Under the pieces are notes generated by a model that did no database searches, was not told the origin of the DNA, and worked only from the letters and a program-made list of their open reading frames with translations. The position numbers and the translations under genes were made by a program. From NCBI GenBank assembly GCA_003129525.1, contig CP029329.1:3394501-3458500 (forward strand): 64,000 nt of DNA, given 5' to 3'. Of the stretch, positions 33,746 to 42,270 are shown one piece after another (the first letter of the stretch is position 1; each line of letters begins with the position of its first letter). The stretch comes from Clostridium beijerinckii. Lineage in GTDB: Bacteria > Bacillota > Clostridia > Clostridiales > Clostridiaceae.

Positions 33746-33991
33746 TTATAGAAGACCATAATCATTCAATAATTCTAATATCCCTTTAACTGCATGTTTA
33801 GCTTCTTTAGGAAGTCCGTCTATTACTTGTTGTCTTTGATTTTCATCATTTATTTGAGCTATTCTTATTACCTGTTGTTGAAGACCTGGTACATTATTTA
33901 ATTCGGTAACAGCTTTATTAAATTTATTCGAAAATTTGGGGTCTTGTTGCATTTTTTGTTGAACTTGCATAATTAATTGATATGGATTCAT
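33746..33991 (-). CDS. Conserved small hypothetical protein, 81 aa
   Basis: TAGGAGGCTTATAAA precedes the ATG. The sequence is helical and Gln/Asn-rich (MNPYQLIMQVQQKMQQDPKF, NNVPGLQQQVIRIAQINDENQRQQ, LPKEAKHAVKGILELLNDYGLL). It resembles short clostridial proteins that begin NPxQLIxMI and are found beside phage or chromosomal genes without assigned function. No membrane segment or cysteine. Confidence 0.7.
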   Translation of the reverse strand: MNPYQLIMQVQQKMQQDPKFSNKFNKAVTELNNVPGLQQQVIRIAQINDENQRQQVIDGLPKEAKHAVKGILELLNDYGLL

Positions 33992-34173
33992 TTTATAAGC
34001 CTCCTAGAAAACTTTATTACTTCATATCTATAATATTCAAAAACACTTCAAAAGTTCACTACAAATATTTATATTAAATATTATATATAACTACCCAAAC
34101 TTTCTAATTCATAATGCATTAAAGTATGAGTTGATCATTAATTATATCAACGCTCATCACTAAACTTCTATAC

Positions 34174-34216
34174 AAAAAAGACCATTTCAAAATACATTTG
34201 ATTTTGAAATAGTCTC
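34174..34216 (-). terminator. Terminator of cysteine hydrolase gene
   Basis: GACTATTTCAAAAT and ATTTTGAAATGGTC arms on the minus strand followed by TTTTTTG; 5 bp past the stop. Confidence 0.85.
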
Positions 34217-34220
34217 TAAA

Positions 34221-34736
34221 TTATATATAAGCTACACCAAAAGATTTCAATTTCGTGCTTTTTTTAATATATTTTTCAGGATTAACGGTTCCTACACTAT
34301 CACTTAAAATAGTGACTTTAAGCCCAATTTCTATTGCTCCTTTAGCAGTTTTAAAAACACAGCCAATTCCATCAACACCAACAAGTTCTACCTCACTTAT
34401 TGCATTATCTTTTATAAATTTTACCAAATTATTATTTTTAAAAGCATTACCTACTTGTTTTTCAAAATAGTTTTCTGATACAATTTTAATCCTTTTTTCA
34501 AATTTAGCGCCTTCACTTCCTGCGATTCCATATCCAAAAATTTTTTTATTTAAAAAATTGTTTGGCAATACATTGGCAATATAAATAACCTCATGCATAT
34601 TTTTTTCATAAGTTCTAATCTTATCATTAATGTTTTTCACAAGTTCATCTACATCTTCATAATCGAATTTATTTTTATTTCGCTGTTCTCCAATGAAATC
34701 TTCTTGAGCATCAATGACTAAAAGTGCTTTTTTCAT
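34221..34736 (-). CDS. Isochorismatase-like cysteine hydrolase
   Basis: 171 aa. The N terminus ALLVIDAQEDF carries the catalytic Asp (D9), and ELVGVDGIGCVFKTAKGAIEIG carries the nucleophilic cysteine (about residue 127), the layout of nicotinamidase/isochorismatase-family hydrolases. The middle lacks the aromatic and metal-binding patterns I would need to call nicotinamidase, so the amide substrate is open. GATGGGGAAAGTAA precedes the ATG. The leader contains a folded, GC-richer segment (34833-34899) and a copy of the dispersed 22-bp repeat. Confidence 0.85.
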   Translation of the reverse strand: MKKALLVIDAQEDFIGEQRNKNKFDYEDVDELVKNINDKIRTYEKNMHEVIYIANVLPNNFLNKKIFGYGIAGSEGAKFEKRIKIVSENYFEKQVGNAFKNNNLVKFIKDNAISEVELVGVDGIGCVFKTAKGAIEIGLKVTILSDSVGTVNPEKYIKKSTKLKSFGVAYI

Positions 34737-34756
34737 TTACTTTCCCCATCTTCCAT

Positions 34757-34778
34757 ATAAAGTGATTCTTAGCTTCAG
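34757..34778 (+). repeat. Dispersed 19-22 bp repeat, copy 3
   Basis: ATAAAGTGATTCTTAGCTTC(AG); its end is complementary to CTGAAGCTTAAAAG at 34815-34828, making a hairpin in the leader of the hydrolase gene. Confidence 0.55.
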
Positions 34779-34832
34779 GTGTAATTTTTATAATACAAAT
34801 ACTGGTTTTTCATTCTGAAGCTTAAAAGAACG

Positions 34833-34899
34833 TATCCAGGAGCGTACAGCCGTTGTCGACCACTAAAATAGAAGTTTTACGGACGCTAGCTATCGGATA
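34833..34899 (-). ncRNA. Structured leader element upstream of cysteine hydrolase
   Basis: Nested stems TATCC/GGATA (34833-34837, 34895-34899), AGCG/CGCT (34841-34844, 34884-34887) and CCGT/ACGG (34850-34853, 34879-34882) enclose a 25-nt loop. The segment is clearly GC-richer than its flanks. It could be a cis-regulatory leader; no known riboswitch consensus was recognised. Confidence 0.4.
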
Positions 34900-34997
34900 A
34901 ACTATATAAGTATATTACAAAATATTCATCTACTAACTATCAATTTTTATCCCATTAATTTTTTCTCTCCCTTTACTTATATATAGTTTTAATTTAC

Positions 34998-35032
34998 TTC
35001 AATATGGTATACATATAATATACCATATTGAA
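34998..35032. repeat. Perfect 14-bp-arm inverted repeat
   Basis: TTCAATATGGTATA, CATATAA, TATACCATATTGAA. Isolated in the gap between glyA and the hydrolase leader; might be a regulator site. No gene start is directly beside it. Confidence 0.6.
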
Positions 35033-35156
35033 ATAAACTTTTCATTGATTTCTAAGTTAATTTATCATATTCACTATGATTCACATGATATAAGAGTTTT
35101 TATCTGAAATTCAAATAATTAATTTTACTTTTATTACATTATTCTATGTAACAGTA

Positions 35157-35186
35157 AGAGGCTTCATTCTATTTAATGAAACCTCT
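35157..35186 (-). terminator. Terminator of glyA
   Basis: AGAGG..TTCATT and AATGAA..CCTCT arms 20 bp past the glyA stop. Confidence 0.8.
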
Positions 35187-35205
35187 ATAAATTTATTTTT
35201 AATTT

Positions 35206-36441
35206 TTAACTATATAATGGATGTTTATCACATAAAGTTTCTACTCTAGACTTAAGTGATGATAAATCTCCTTCTCGCGTTTCTATTGTTTCAGCTATAA
35301 CTGCTGCAATTTCTGCCATATCTCCTTTTACAAATCCTCTTGTAGTAATTGCTGCTGTACCAATTCTAATTCCTGAAGTTACAAATGGACTTCTTGTTTC
35401 ATTTGGTACTGTATTTTTATTAACAGTTATCCCTACTGTATCTAATAAGTTTTCTGCTTCTTTTCCTGTTATATCTTTGTTGTTTAAATCAACTAAGAAG
35501 ACGTGATTATCTGTTCCACCTGATACTATTTTAAAACCTTTTTCTATTAATTGATTTGCAAGCTCTTTACAGTTTTCAACTACATTCTTACCATATGTTT
35601 TAAAACTTGGATCTAATGCTTCTTTAAAACATACAGCTTTCGCAGCTATAATATGTTCTAAAGGACCACCTTGTATTCCTGGGAATATGTTCTTATTTAA
35701 TTCTTTAGCATATTTTTCTTTACAAAGAATTAATCCACCTCTTGGACCTCTTAATGTTTTATGTGTAGTTGTAGTTACAAAATCACAATATGGTACTGGT
35801 GATGGATGAACACCTGCAGCAACTAATCCTGCAATGTGAGCCATATCTACCATAAGTAATGCTCCTACTTCATCTGCTATTTCTTTAAACTTTGCAAAAT
35901 CTATAATTCTTCCATATGCACTTGCACCTGCTACTATTAGCTTTGGCTTGGCTTCCTTAGCAATCTTTCTTACATTTTCATAATCAATCATTTCAGTTTC
36001 TTTATCAACCCCATAAGATACAAAGTTAAATAATTTTCCTGAAAAATTAACTGGTGAACCATGAGTTAAATGTCCGCCATGGCTTAAATCCATTCCTAAA
36101 ACAGTATCCCCTGGTTCTAAAACTGTGAAGTATACTGCCATGTTTGCTTGTGAACCTGAGTGTGGTTGAACATTTGCATGTTCTGCACCAAATAATTCTT
36201 TTGCTCTATCAATTGCAATTTGCTCTATTTGATCAACTACGTAACAGCCCCCATAATATCTTTTTCCTGGATATCCTTCAGCATACTTATTAGTTAAATA
36301 AGACCCCATAGCTTCCATAACAGCAGGACTTACAATATTTTCTGATGCTATTAATTCTATGCCTTTTTGTTGTCTTTCTAACTCTTTTTCCATTAAACTA
36401 TAAATTTCTTTGTCTTCTCTTTGTATATTTTCAAAATTCAT
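35206..36441 (-). CDS. glyA: Serine hydroxymethyltransferase
   Basis: 411 aa, the usual length. Recognisable blocks are [50 protein letters not shown], the PLP lysine in [14 protein letters not shown] (about residue 228) and [17 protein letters not shown]. The enzyme interconverts serine and glycine with tetrahydrofolate, feeding one-carbon metabolism. GGGGTGGTAAAAGT precedes the ATG. The transcript appears to carry a leader of about 150 nt from the promoter at 36596-36624. Confidence 0.97.
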   Translation of the reverse strand: MNFENIQREDKEIYSLMEKELERQQKGIELIASENIVSPAVMEAMGSYLTNKYAEGYPGKRYYGGCYVVDQIEQIAIDRAKELFGAEHANVQPHSGSQANMAVYFTVLEPGDTVLGMDLSHGGHLTHGSPVNFSGKLFNFVSYGVDKETEMIDYENVRKIAKEAKPKLIVAGASAYGRIIDFAKFKEIADEVGALLMVDMAHIAGLVAAGVHPSPVPYCDFVTTTTHKTLRGPRGGLILCKEKYAKELNKNIFPGIQGGPLEHIIAAKAVCFKEALDPSFKTYGKNVVENCKELANQLIEKGFKIVSGGTDNHVFLVDLNNKDITGKEAENLLDTVGITVNKNTVPNETRSPFVTSGIRIGTAAITTRGFVKGDMAEIAAVIAETIETREGDLSSLKSRVETLCDKHPLYS

Positions 36442-36595
36442 ACTTTTACCACCCCAACTTAATTTTTCTGATCTCTAGCCATTCTAACACTCCATATCTT
36501 AATAATAAGTACAAGAACTACTAAATCTACATAAGTTTAACTGAATTCAGCTAGAGCACAAGACTCTAACTTAAGTAGCTTAACTTTATATTCAA

Positions 36596-36624
36596 ATTAT
36601 AAGATTTCTTACTAAATTAATCAA
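36596..36624 (-). promoter_or_regulatory. glyA promoter
   Basis: Minus strand TTGATT (36619-36624), 17 nt, TATAAT (36596-36601), giving a leader of about 150 nt in which TTAGAG/CTCTAG can pair. Confidence 0.6.
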
Positions 36625-36883
36625 CTATTTTTTAACATTTTCTAATATTATCAACAAATTTATTTTAAATTTGATAATATTCTCTCACTTATTACTTCTA
36701 TTTCAGATAAATATTATATTAAATCTCTATCCATGTTTTAATGCATATTAAAAAAACAGCAGTTTAGTATGTTAATTTACTTGATTTACTCTAATATTTA
36801 TTAACAAATTTACAATTAATATTAATTAATATGTTAGTTCTATAAGATTTTTTTATTTTATGCTATAATTCATTTATCATATA

Positions 36884-36963
36884 TAGTATATTCAATAAAA
36901 TAATAAGTCACTATGCTAATCTACTTCGTATCTTTGATTTATTATTTTCTTTAACGTGCCTAA
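36884..36963 (+). repeat. MITE-like palindromic repeat C (80 bp)
   Basis: The left arm AATAATAAGTCACTATGC and the complement of the right arm AATAATAAATCAAAGATAC pair over at least 11 of 12 bp, with outer ends TAGTATATTC and GTTAACGTGCCTAA-like. The right arm matches those at 16268-16301 and 16935-16962. It lies just ahead of the ThrE-type gene. Confidence 0.6.
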
Positions 36964-36988
36964 AATATTAGTTATGGAGAAAAAGATT

Positions 36989-37738
36989 ATGGATTTAAAT
37001 AAATTAATTAAAATTTCTACTCTTGCAGGTAAAATCATGTTAGAAAGTGGTGCTGAAACTTATAGAGTCGAGGAAACCATTAGCAGAATATGTATTGCTT
37101 ATGGGGCCCATACTGCTGATAGCTTTGTAATCCCAACTGGTATCATGGTTACAATAACTTATTATGACGAAGTTGCAACCCTTGTTAAGAGGATTACATC
37201 TCGTGGTGTTGATTTAAATAAAATAGATGCTGTAAATGATCTATCTAGAAGAATTCAATTGGAATCTATAGATCTTTGTGATTTAAACAAAGATCTTATA
37301 AAAATATCTAATGAACCTAGATATTCCCATTTTATCACTTTACTTTGTTCTTCTATAGCAGCTGGATGTTTTTCAGTAATGTTTGGTGGAGACCTTAAAG
37401 ATTTTTTCTCAACATGTTTAATTGGCGCTGTCATAAAAATAGTAATGATCATATTTCAAAAGTTAAATATAAATGAATTCTTTGTAAATTCTTTTTGTGG
37501 TGGATTATGTGCTATTTTAGCTGTAATGTTTTTGAAATTAAATTTATGTTCAAATTTAGATAAAACTATTATAGGTTCCATTATGTTACTTGTACCTGGA
37601 CTTATTATTACAAATGCTATTCGAGATACTATAGCCGGAGATTTTTTATCTGGTATAACAAAAGCATCCGAAGCCTTTTTGATTGCTGTCTCCATTGCAG
37701 TGGGTACTGGTGCTATCTTAAGCATATTTATTAGGTGA
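36989..37738 (+). CDS. Threonine/serine exporter, ThrE/YjjP (DUF1212) subunit
   Basis: 249 aa from the ATG at 36989, with GGAG 9 nt upstream; earlier in-frame codons lie in repeat C. The cytoplasmic N-terminal domain has LAGKIMLESGAETYRVEETISRIC and VIPTGIMVT, diagnostic of DUF1212, followed by five membrane segments from about residue 110. It acts with the small DUF3815 partner encoded 30 bp downstream. YjjP/YjjB-type pairs export amino or dicarboxylic acids (succinate in E. coli, threonine/serine in Corynebacterium), so the substrate here is uncertain. Confidence 0.88.
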   Translation: MDLNKLIKISTLAGKIMLESGAETYRVEETISRICIAYGAHTADSFVIPTGIMVTITYYDEVATLVKRITSRGVDLNKIDAVNDLSRRIQLESIDLCDLNKDLIKISNEPRYSHFITLLCSSIAAGCFSVMFGGDLKDFFSTCLIGAVIKIVMIIFQKLNINEFFVNSFCGGLCAILAVMFLKLNLCSNLDKTIIGSIMLLVPGLIITNAIRDTIAGDFLSGITKASEAFLIAVSIAVGTGAILSIFIR

Positions 37739-37768
37739 TAAACATCTTTATATTTTAGGAGGAATTTT

Positions 37769-38227
37769 ATGATTGAGCAAGTTATAGTTGCCTTTGGGGC
37801 ATCTTTTGGTTTCGGAATAATTTTTAATATAAAAGGAATAAAATTAATCTTCGCATCTATTGGCGGGAGCTTAAGTTGGTTTTGTTATTTATACTTAAAT
37901 AACAATGGTATGAGTATTATTTTGTCTTTATTTATCTCTTCTATAATATTTAGTATCTATTCAGAAATTTGTGCAAGATATTTAAAAACTCCCGTGACAA
38001 CCTTAGTAATCTGTGCCCTTATAACCTTAGTCCCTGGTGCTGGAATGTATGAGACAATGTATCAGACAATACTTGGGAATGTAAGTGGTGCATTAGAACT
38101 TGGTCTAAATACCTTGGCTAGTGCTGGTGTATTGGCATTAGGGGTAATATTTGTATCTACAATAACAAGACAAGTTGTAAACCTAAAAAAAGTAAAAGAA
38201 AAACTATTTGAGAAAAAAATATTATGA
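37769..38227 (+). CDS. Threonine/serine exporter, YjjB (DUF3815) subunit
   Basis: 152 aa; TTAGGAGGAATTTT precedes the ATG. Four to five membrane helices; AFGASFGFGIIFNIKG at the N terminus, YSEICARYLKTPVTTLVICALITLVPGAGMYETMY in the middle, and a basic C terminus are typical. In Corynebacterium ThrE the two parts are fused; here they are split as in many Firmicutes. Ends in a terminator at 38241. Confidence 0.88.
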   Translation: MIEQVIVAFGASFGFGIIFNIKGIKLIFASIGGSLSWFCYLYLNNNGMSIILSLFISSIIFSIYSEICARYLKTPVTTLVICALITLVPGAGMYETMYQTILGNVSGALELGLNTLASAGVLALGVIFVSTITRQVVNLKKVKEKLFEKKIL

Positions 38228-38240
38228 AATTATTAAATAA

Positions 38241-38283
38241 AAAAATGGAAGAATAAATTATCACAATTTATTTTTCCATTTTG
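38241..38283 (+). terminator. Terminator of exporter operon
   Basis: AAAAATGG..AATAAATT and AATTTATT..CCATTTTG arms, 14 bp past the stop. Confidence 0.8.
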
Positions 38284-38345
38284 CTTTTAATTTCCTCCAT
38301 CTCAACCAGCAACAGCTCTATCTGATATTTAGCTATTATTTCACT

Positions 38346-38384
38346 TTAGGCACAATCAAAAAAATAACAAGTCCATGTGCCTTA
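38346..38384 (-). repeat. MITE-like repeat E (39 bp)
   Basis: TTAGGCACAATCAAAAAAATAAC..ATGTGCCTTA: outer inverted ends GGCACA/TGTGCC and the family arm CAAAAAAATAACAAGTC. It is a near-minimal copy that ends at the DUF6483-like gene. Confidence 0.55.
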
Positions 38385-39041
38385 TAGTCCAAGTCTTCTC
38401 TCAAGTTCTGAAATCCCATCTTCAACTTCTTCTATAGGTAAATTCCCTAATCTTAATTCATCAGGTTCTCTTTCTTTAAGTCTGTTATAAAATCTCATTC
38501 CTTCTAAAATCATATTTCCATCATTATTAGTTTTTCTAAGCATGTAAAATAAAGTATTTTCAGCTTTATCAAGTTTATTAGCTAATTCATAGAGTTTTAA
38601 AATTTTCTTATCTATATCTAGTGAAATCTCATAGTTAATTAATTCATTTGCTACATCTACTGCATCATCTAAATATTTAGAATTTGTTTCATCATCTTCA
38701 GTATATGCCTTGTAAAAACCTTCCAGGGATTTTTCATAATATTGAACTTTTGAATTTTCATTATTTTCTTTATTGCTAATTTGACCTTGAAGCTTCATAA
38801 GACATCCAAATGCAATAAATTTCTCAGCATTATATTGCATTTCTTTACTAATAAGTGCATCTAAACTATTAAAAGAAAAAACATCTACAGTTCCTATATC
38901 TATTCCAACTAAAGCTTTAAGTTGTTTATTCACTCTTTCCTTGGCCTCTTCTATATCTCCATTTATTATGTTTTTATCTACTTCTTCTGTTACTAATCTT
39001 AAAGTATTTTCTACTTCTTTCATATAATCGTTTTTTAGCAT
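38382..39041 (-). CDS. Helical cytoplasmic protein (DUF6483-like)
   Basis: 219 aa from the ATG at 39039-39041; GAGGTG lies just upstream, and a GTG three codons earlier is part of it. The sequence is almost wholly helical with TPR-like spacing (DYMKEVENTLRLVTEEVDKN, GDIEEAKERVNKQLKALVGID, LDALISKEMQYNAEKFIAFGCLMKLQG, NDGNMILEGMRFYNRLKE). It resembles clostridial proteins annotated DUF6483. Function unknown; a protein-binding scaffold is plausible from the fold alone. Confidence 0.7.
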   Translation of the reverse strand: MLKNDYMKEVENTLRLVTEEVDKNIINGDIEEAKERVNKQLKALVGIDIGTVDVFSFNSLDALISKEMQYNAEKFIAFGCLMKLQGQISNKENNENSKVQYYEKSLEGFYKAYTEDDETNSKYLDDAVDVANELINYEISLDIDKKILKLYELANKLDKAENTLFYMLRKTNNDGNMILEGMRFYNRLKEREPDELRLGNLPIEEVEDGISELERRLGL

Positions 39042-39326
39042 TTTAAACACCTCATGTTTTTAATTAAATATATACATTTGAATTTTACCATATTAAATTA
39101 ATTAGTCAAAAAATATTTTGTTCTATTCTTATTATAATAAATATTTCAGATTCATATTTTAATATAATATAATAGATATTTATTTTAGTTATAAGATATT
39201 GAAATAACTCTACCTATACAGCACAATTTTATGTATTTTTCATACAATATATTATGCAATAATCTCTTATAACTTATATTATATAGAGAAAACTTTGATA
39301 AACTTATGATAATATGGAGGTATCTT

Positions 39327-39842
39327 ATGAGTAATTTGTCTGAAAATGAACGTGGTTATGAGTATTATGAAAATCATCCTAGTTGCAGAATCTATAACTC
39401 TTCTCCTGAACCTGGTAGAGCACTACTCAGTTGTGGCTCTGGTGGAATTGGGCCTATGCCTATAATTTCAACACCATTATCTAGACCTATACCTGTATGT
39501 AGTGTATCTATAGATACTAGCCGCTTATGCGACCCTAAAATTCTTTTAACTTTTACTAGTTTAATTTGTTTACCTGCAACTATTTTAGTAAGTTTAAATT
39601 TTATAATTGAAAAATCTACTGATGGTGGTGCTCCTCAAGCAATAGGTGGAACCCATACTTTTTCTGAATTAGCTAGCGTTTTCGAATCTGAATCATTCTG
39701 TTTCCAATACTGCGATTGTAGCCCATGTAATAGTTGCACCACTTATACAGTTAAACTTGAACCAAGTAGCTTAATTGCTGAAACAGCAGGTTTAACAATA
39801 ACTAATGCAACATTATCTGCTTTAGCTATAGAAAGTCTTTAA
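39327..39842 (+). CDS. DUF4489-type clostridial surface/spore-associated protein
   Basis: 171 aa from the ATG at 39327; TATGGAGGTATCTT lies directly before it. There is no signal peptide. The body shows beta-strand repeats (CSVSIDTSRLCDPKILLTFTSLICLPATILVSLNFIIEKS), a Cys-rich CFQYCDCSPCNSCTTYTVKLE segment and a C-terminal TAGLTITNATLSALAI, the pattern of clostridial DUF4489 proteins. These are small beta-sandwich proteins of unknown function, thought to be spore- or surface-linked. Confidence 0.7.
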   Translation: MSNLSENERGYEYYENHPSCRIYNSSPEPGRALLSCGSGGIGPMPIISTPLSRPIPVCSVSIDTSRLCDPKILLTFTSLICLPATILVSLNFIIEKSTDGGAPQAIGGTHTFSELASVFESESFCFQYCDCSPCNSCTTYTVKLEPSSLIAETAGLTITNATLSALAIESL

Positions 39843-39860
39843 TAGTAATAAATATATTAC

Positions 39861-39895
39861 AGGGAGCTCTTTTATTAGAGCTTCTCTTATTTTAA
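39861..39895 (+). terminator. Terminator of DUF4489 gene
   Basis: GGGAGCTCT and AGAGCTTCTC arms then TTATTTTA; overlaps the gshF stop region on the other strand. Confidence 0.7.
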
Positions 39896-42231
39896 ATAAA
39901 GCCTAATACCTTCAATACTTCTGCACCAATTTTTCTCTCAGCACCTTTATAAGGATAACAATGAATGTGGATAGCAGGATTAAAATTAAGTTCAATTATT
40001 GCGTAGTTAGAATTTTCATCACTATAATCCTCTAGCATCATGTCAACACCACAAATTCTAGCATTAACTGCATTAGCTGCATTTACTGCTATTATCTTAA
40101 ACTTTTCTGAAATATCATCAGTATAATCTATACTATCTCCACCTGTGCTAATATTAGAATTTTCTCTTAAGTAAACTACTTCATCTTTTTCTGGAATATA
40201 ATTAAAATCTTTGTTTTGTTGTTTTAAAAATAATTCCGCATTTTCATCCAAGTTTATTTTTTCAAGAGGTGTTACATAGTGATATCCTCGAAGGGGATCT
40301 TGATTTTTTATTTCAACTAGCTTTGTTATAGATTTTACTCCATCACCTTTAACATTAGCTGGTACTCTATGGAGTATTCCAACAACCTTATCATCAATAA
40401 CTAAAAATCTATATTCTTTGCCCTTTATAAATTCTTCAATAAGAATTGTCTTATCATGCTTAAATGCAATCTCAAAAGCTTTTTTAATACTTCTTTCATC
40501 TGTACCATCTTTAAATATACTTATTCCAATTCCAAAGTTAGTTGACTTTGGCTTAATTACTATTGGCATATTTACAAACTGTTTTATTACATTCATAGCT
40601 TCATTCATAGAATTGACTTCTATTCCTTTTGGAACTTTAATGTTGCTATCAGAAAGTACTCTTTTGGTAACACTCTTATTTTCCATAATTAAAACAGTTA
40701 CATAATTGTCTTTTGAAGTTTTAGTTGCTTGCATAACATATTCTACTTTATCATTCTTCTTAAGGGAGATAAAATTCTCAGTTTTATCTAAAACCTCAAA
40801 CTTTATACCTCTTTTAATGGCTTCCTTCATTAAAATTTGAGTAGATAATTCTAATTCCTCATAACCTTCTAATTTGAATCTATTATTATACGCATCCTTT
40901 TTATATTCTTTTGCTATATTTAAATGAGCATTAATATATCCTTCTTCTTGAACTTTTTTTTGAATTTTATATGCATAAGTTAATTTATGGTTCTTAACTT
41001 TTTCAATCATTAAATTAACAACTTCTTCTTTTCCAAGATTAAGTTCTTTATTAATGTTTTTAATATTTTCTAATATCTCTATTCCCCATTGCTCTTTTGA
41101 GACAAGAGTTCCATCTTTTTTTAGCATAACATCATTTTGTCCAAATTTTGAGATTGTATTTTGATTTTCTACACCTTCTTCTTGCCATCTATCGTAGTCA
41201 CTTTCATCGTTTATAAGCAAAAACAAGTTAAATAATTGAAGGAAATATAAATCATCTATACTTATACCGCCTTTTTCAAAAGGATTAATATCAATACTTC
41301 TATATTCCAAATATTGAATTCCATCTTTACAAAGAGATTTCATAAAATCATTAGCATCAGTAGGTTTGGGTCTTATAGAACTATAAAGTTCTTTATGGCT
41401 ATCAATAAGTTTATCATTTATAAAACTTTTTAAACTTTCAATATATTCTTCTACTGAATTGTAATTTGGAAATAAATCAACTTTATTTTTGTAACCACAT
41501 TCACTATTCCTATAAGATAAAGCCCCTTCATTAGAAAAGCCATCATCTCCGATTTTTTTAGCTGAATTTACACAATTATTTATGTAACTTTTATCAACGA
41601 CACCACTTGCACCTAAAAGATATATTAAAAGCCATCTAAATCTCAGATAATTTCTTGTAATCTTTAAATAAATATTATTTTTAAATTCCTTATATTCTGG
41701 ATTTTGATTATTACAATTTATATTACTTAAAAGTTCATTGCAATCTTGACTTCTATATAATTTATTAATTAACTCATCACTAAAAGAAAAATTATAATGT
41801 ATACCACATATAAGTTGTTTTTTTCCACCATATTTCTCTATTAATTTTTCTCTATATAGACTTGCTTCCTTGCCTTTATCATTTTCTCCATATTCTGCAA
41901 CCTTAATTTTATTATCCTCTGGTACTATACCTGGCATTGATTGTGGCCATAAATATTCTTCACCAATCTCCATTGCCACAATATCATAAAGTGAATTTGC
42001 AAAATCATAAGTTTCTTCTACAGTTCTAAATGGTGGAGTTATTACCTCTATCTGACTTTCTGCAAAATCAGTAGTTATATAACTATTCTCGACTTTATCA
42101 CCAAATATGCTTGGATGAGCTTTTTCTGACAATTCCCCTATATTATTAACCCTTAATCCTTCTCTTTCTATACCATAATTTCCCTTTAATAATTCATCTG
42201 CTGTAAATAATTCTTTAAGTTTATTTAACAT
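39892..42231 (-). CDS. gshF: Bifunctional glutamate-cysteine ligase / glutathione synthetase
   Basis: 779 aa, the length of GshF (GshAB) fusions. The N-terminal ligase half (about 1-450) has YGIEREGLRVN, HPSIFGDKVENSYITTDFAESQIEVITPP and YLEYRSIDINPF. The C-terminal ATP-grasp half (about 490-779) has VIKPKSTNFGIGISIF, ILIEEFIKGKEYRFLVIDDKVVGILHR and AIIELNFNPAIHIHCYP. One protein thus makes glutathione from glutamate, cysteine and glycine. Glutathione synthesis is not universal in clostridia, so this is a useful trait for oxygen tolerance. GGGAGGAAGGAA precedes the ATG. Confidence 0.95.
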   Translation of the reverse strand: MLNKLKELFTADELLKGNYGIEREGLRVNNIGELSEKAHPSIFGDKVENSYITTDFAESQIEVITPPFRTVEETYDFANSLYDIVAMEIGEEYLWPQSMPGIVPEDNKIKVAEYGENDKGKEASLYREKLIEKYGGKKQLICGIHYNFSFSDELINKLYRSQDCNELLSNINCNNQNPEYKEFKNNIYLKITRNYLRFRWLLIYLLGASGVVDKSYINNCVNSAKKIGDDGFSNEGALSYRNSECGYKNKVDLFPNYNSVEEYIESLKSFINDKLIDSHKELYSSIRPKPTDANDFMKSLCKDGIQYLEYRSIDINPFEKGGISIDDLYFLQLFNLFLLINDESDYDRWQEEGVENQNTISKFGQNDVMLKKDGTLVSKEQWGIEILENIKNINKELNLGKEEVVNLMIEKVKNHKLTYAYKIQKKVQEEGYINAHLNIAKEYKKDAYNNRFKLEGYEELELSTQILMKEAIKRGIKFEVLDKTENFISLKKNDKVEYVMQATKTSKDNYVTVLIMENKSVTKRVLSDSNIKVPKGIEVNSMNEAMNVIKQFVNMPIVIKPKSTNFGIGISIFKDGTDERSIKKAFEIAFKHDKTILIEEFIKGKEYRFLVIDDKVVGILHRVPANVKGDGVKSITKLVEIKNQDPLRGYHYVTPLEKINLDENAELFLKQQNKDFNYIPEKDEVVYLRENSNISTGGDSIDYTDDISEKFKIIAVNAANAVNARICGVDMMLEDYSDENSNYAIIELNFNPAIHIHCYPYKGAERKIGAEVLKVLGFI

Positions 42232-42270
42232 TTCCTTCCTCCCGCTACCAACTTTATATATCTTTTATCA

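Noticed and set aside
36442..36600. Riboswitch in front of glyA
   Set aside because: No consensus of glycine, THF, SAM or purine riboswitches could be recognised; kept only as a low-interest observation.
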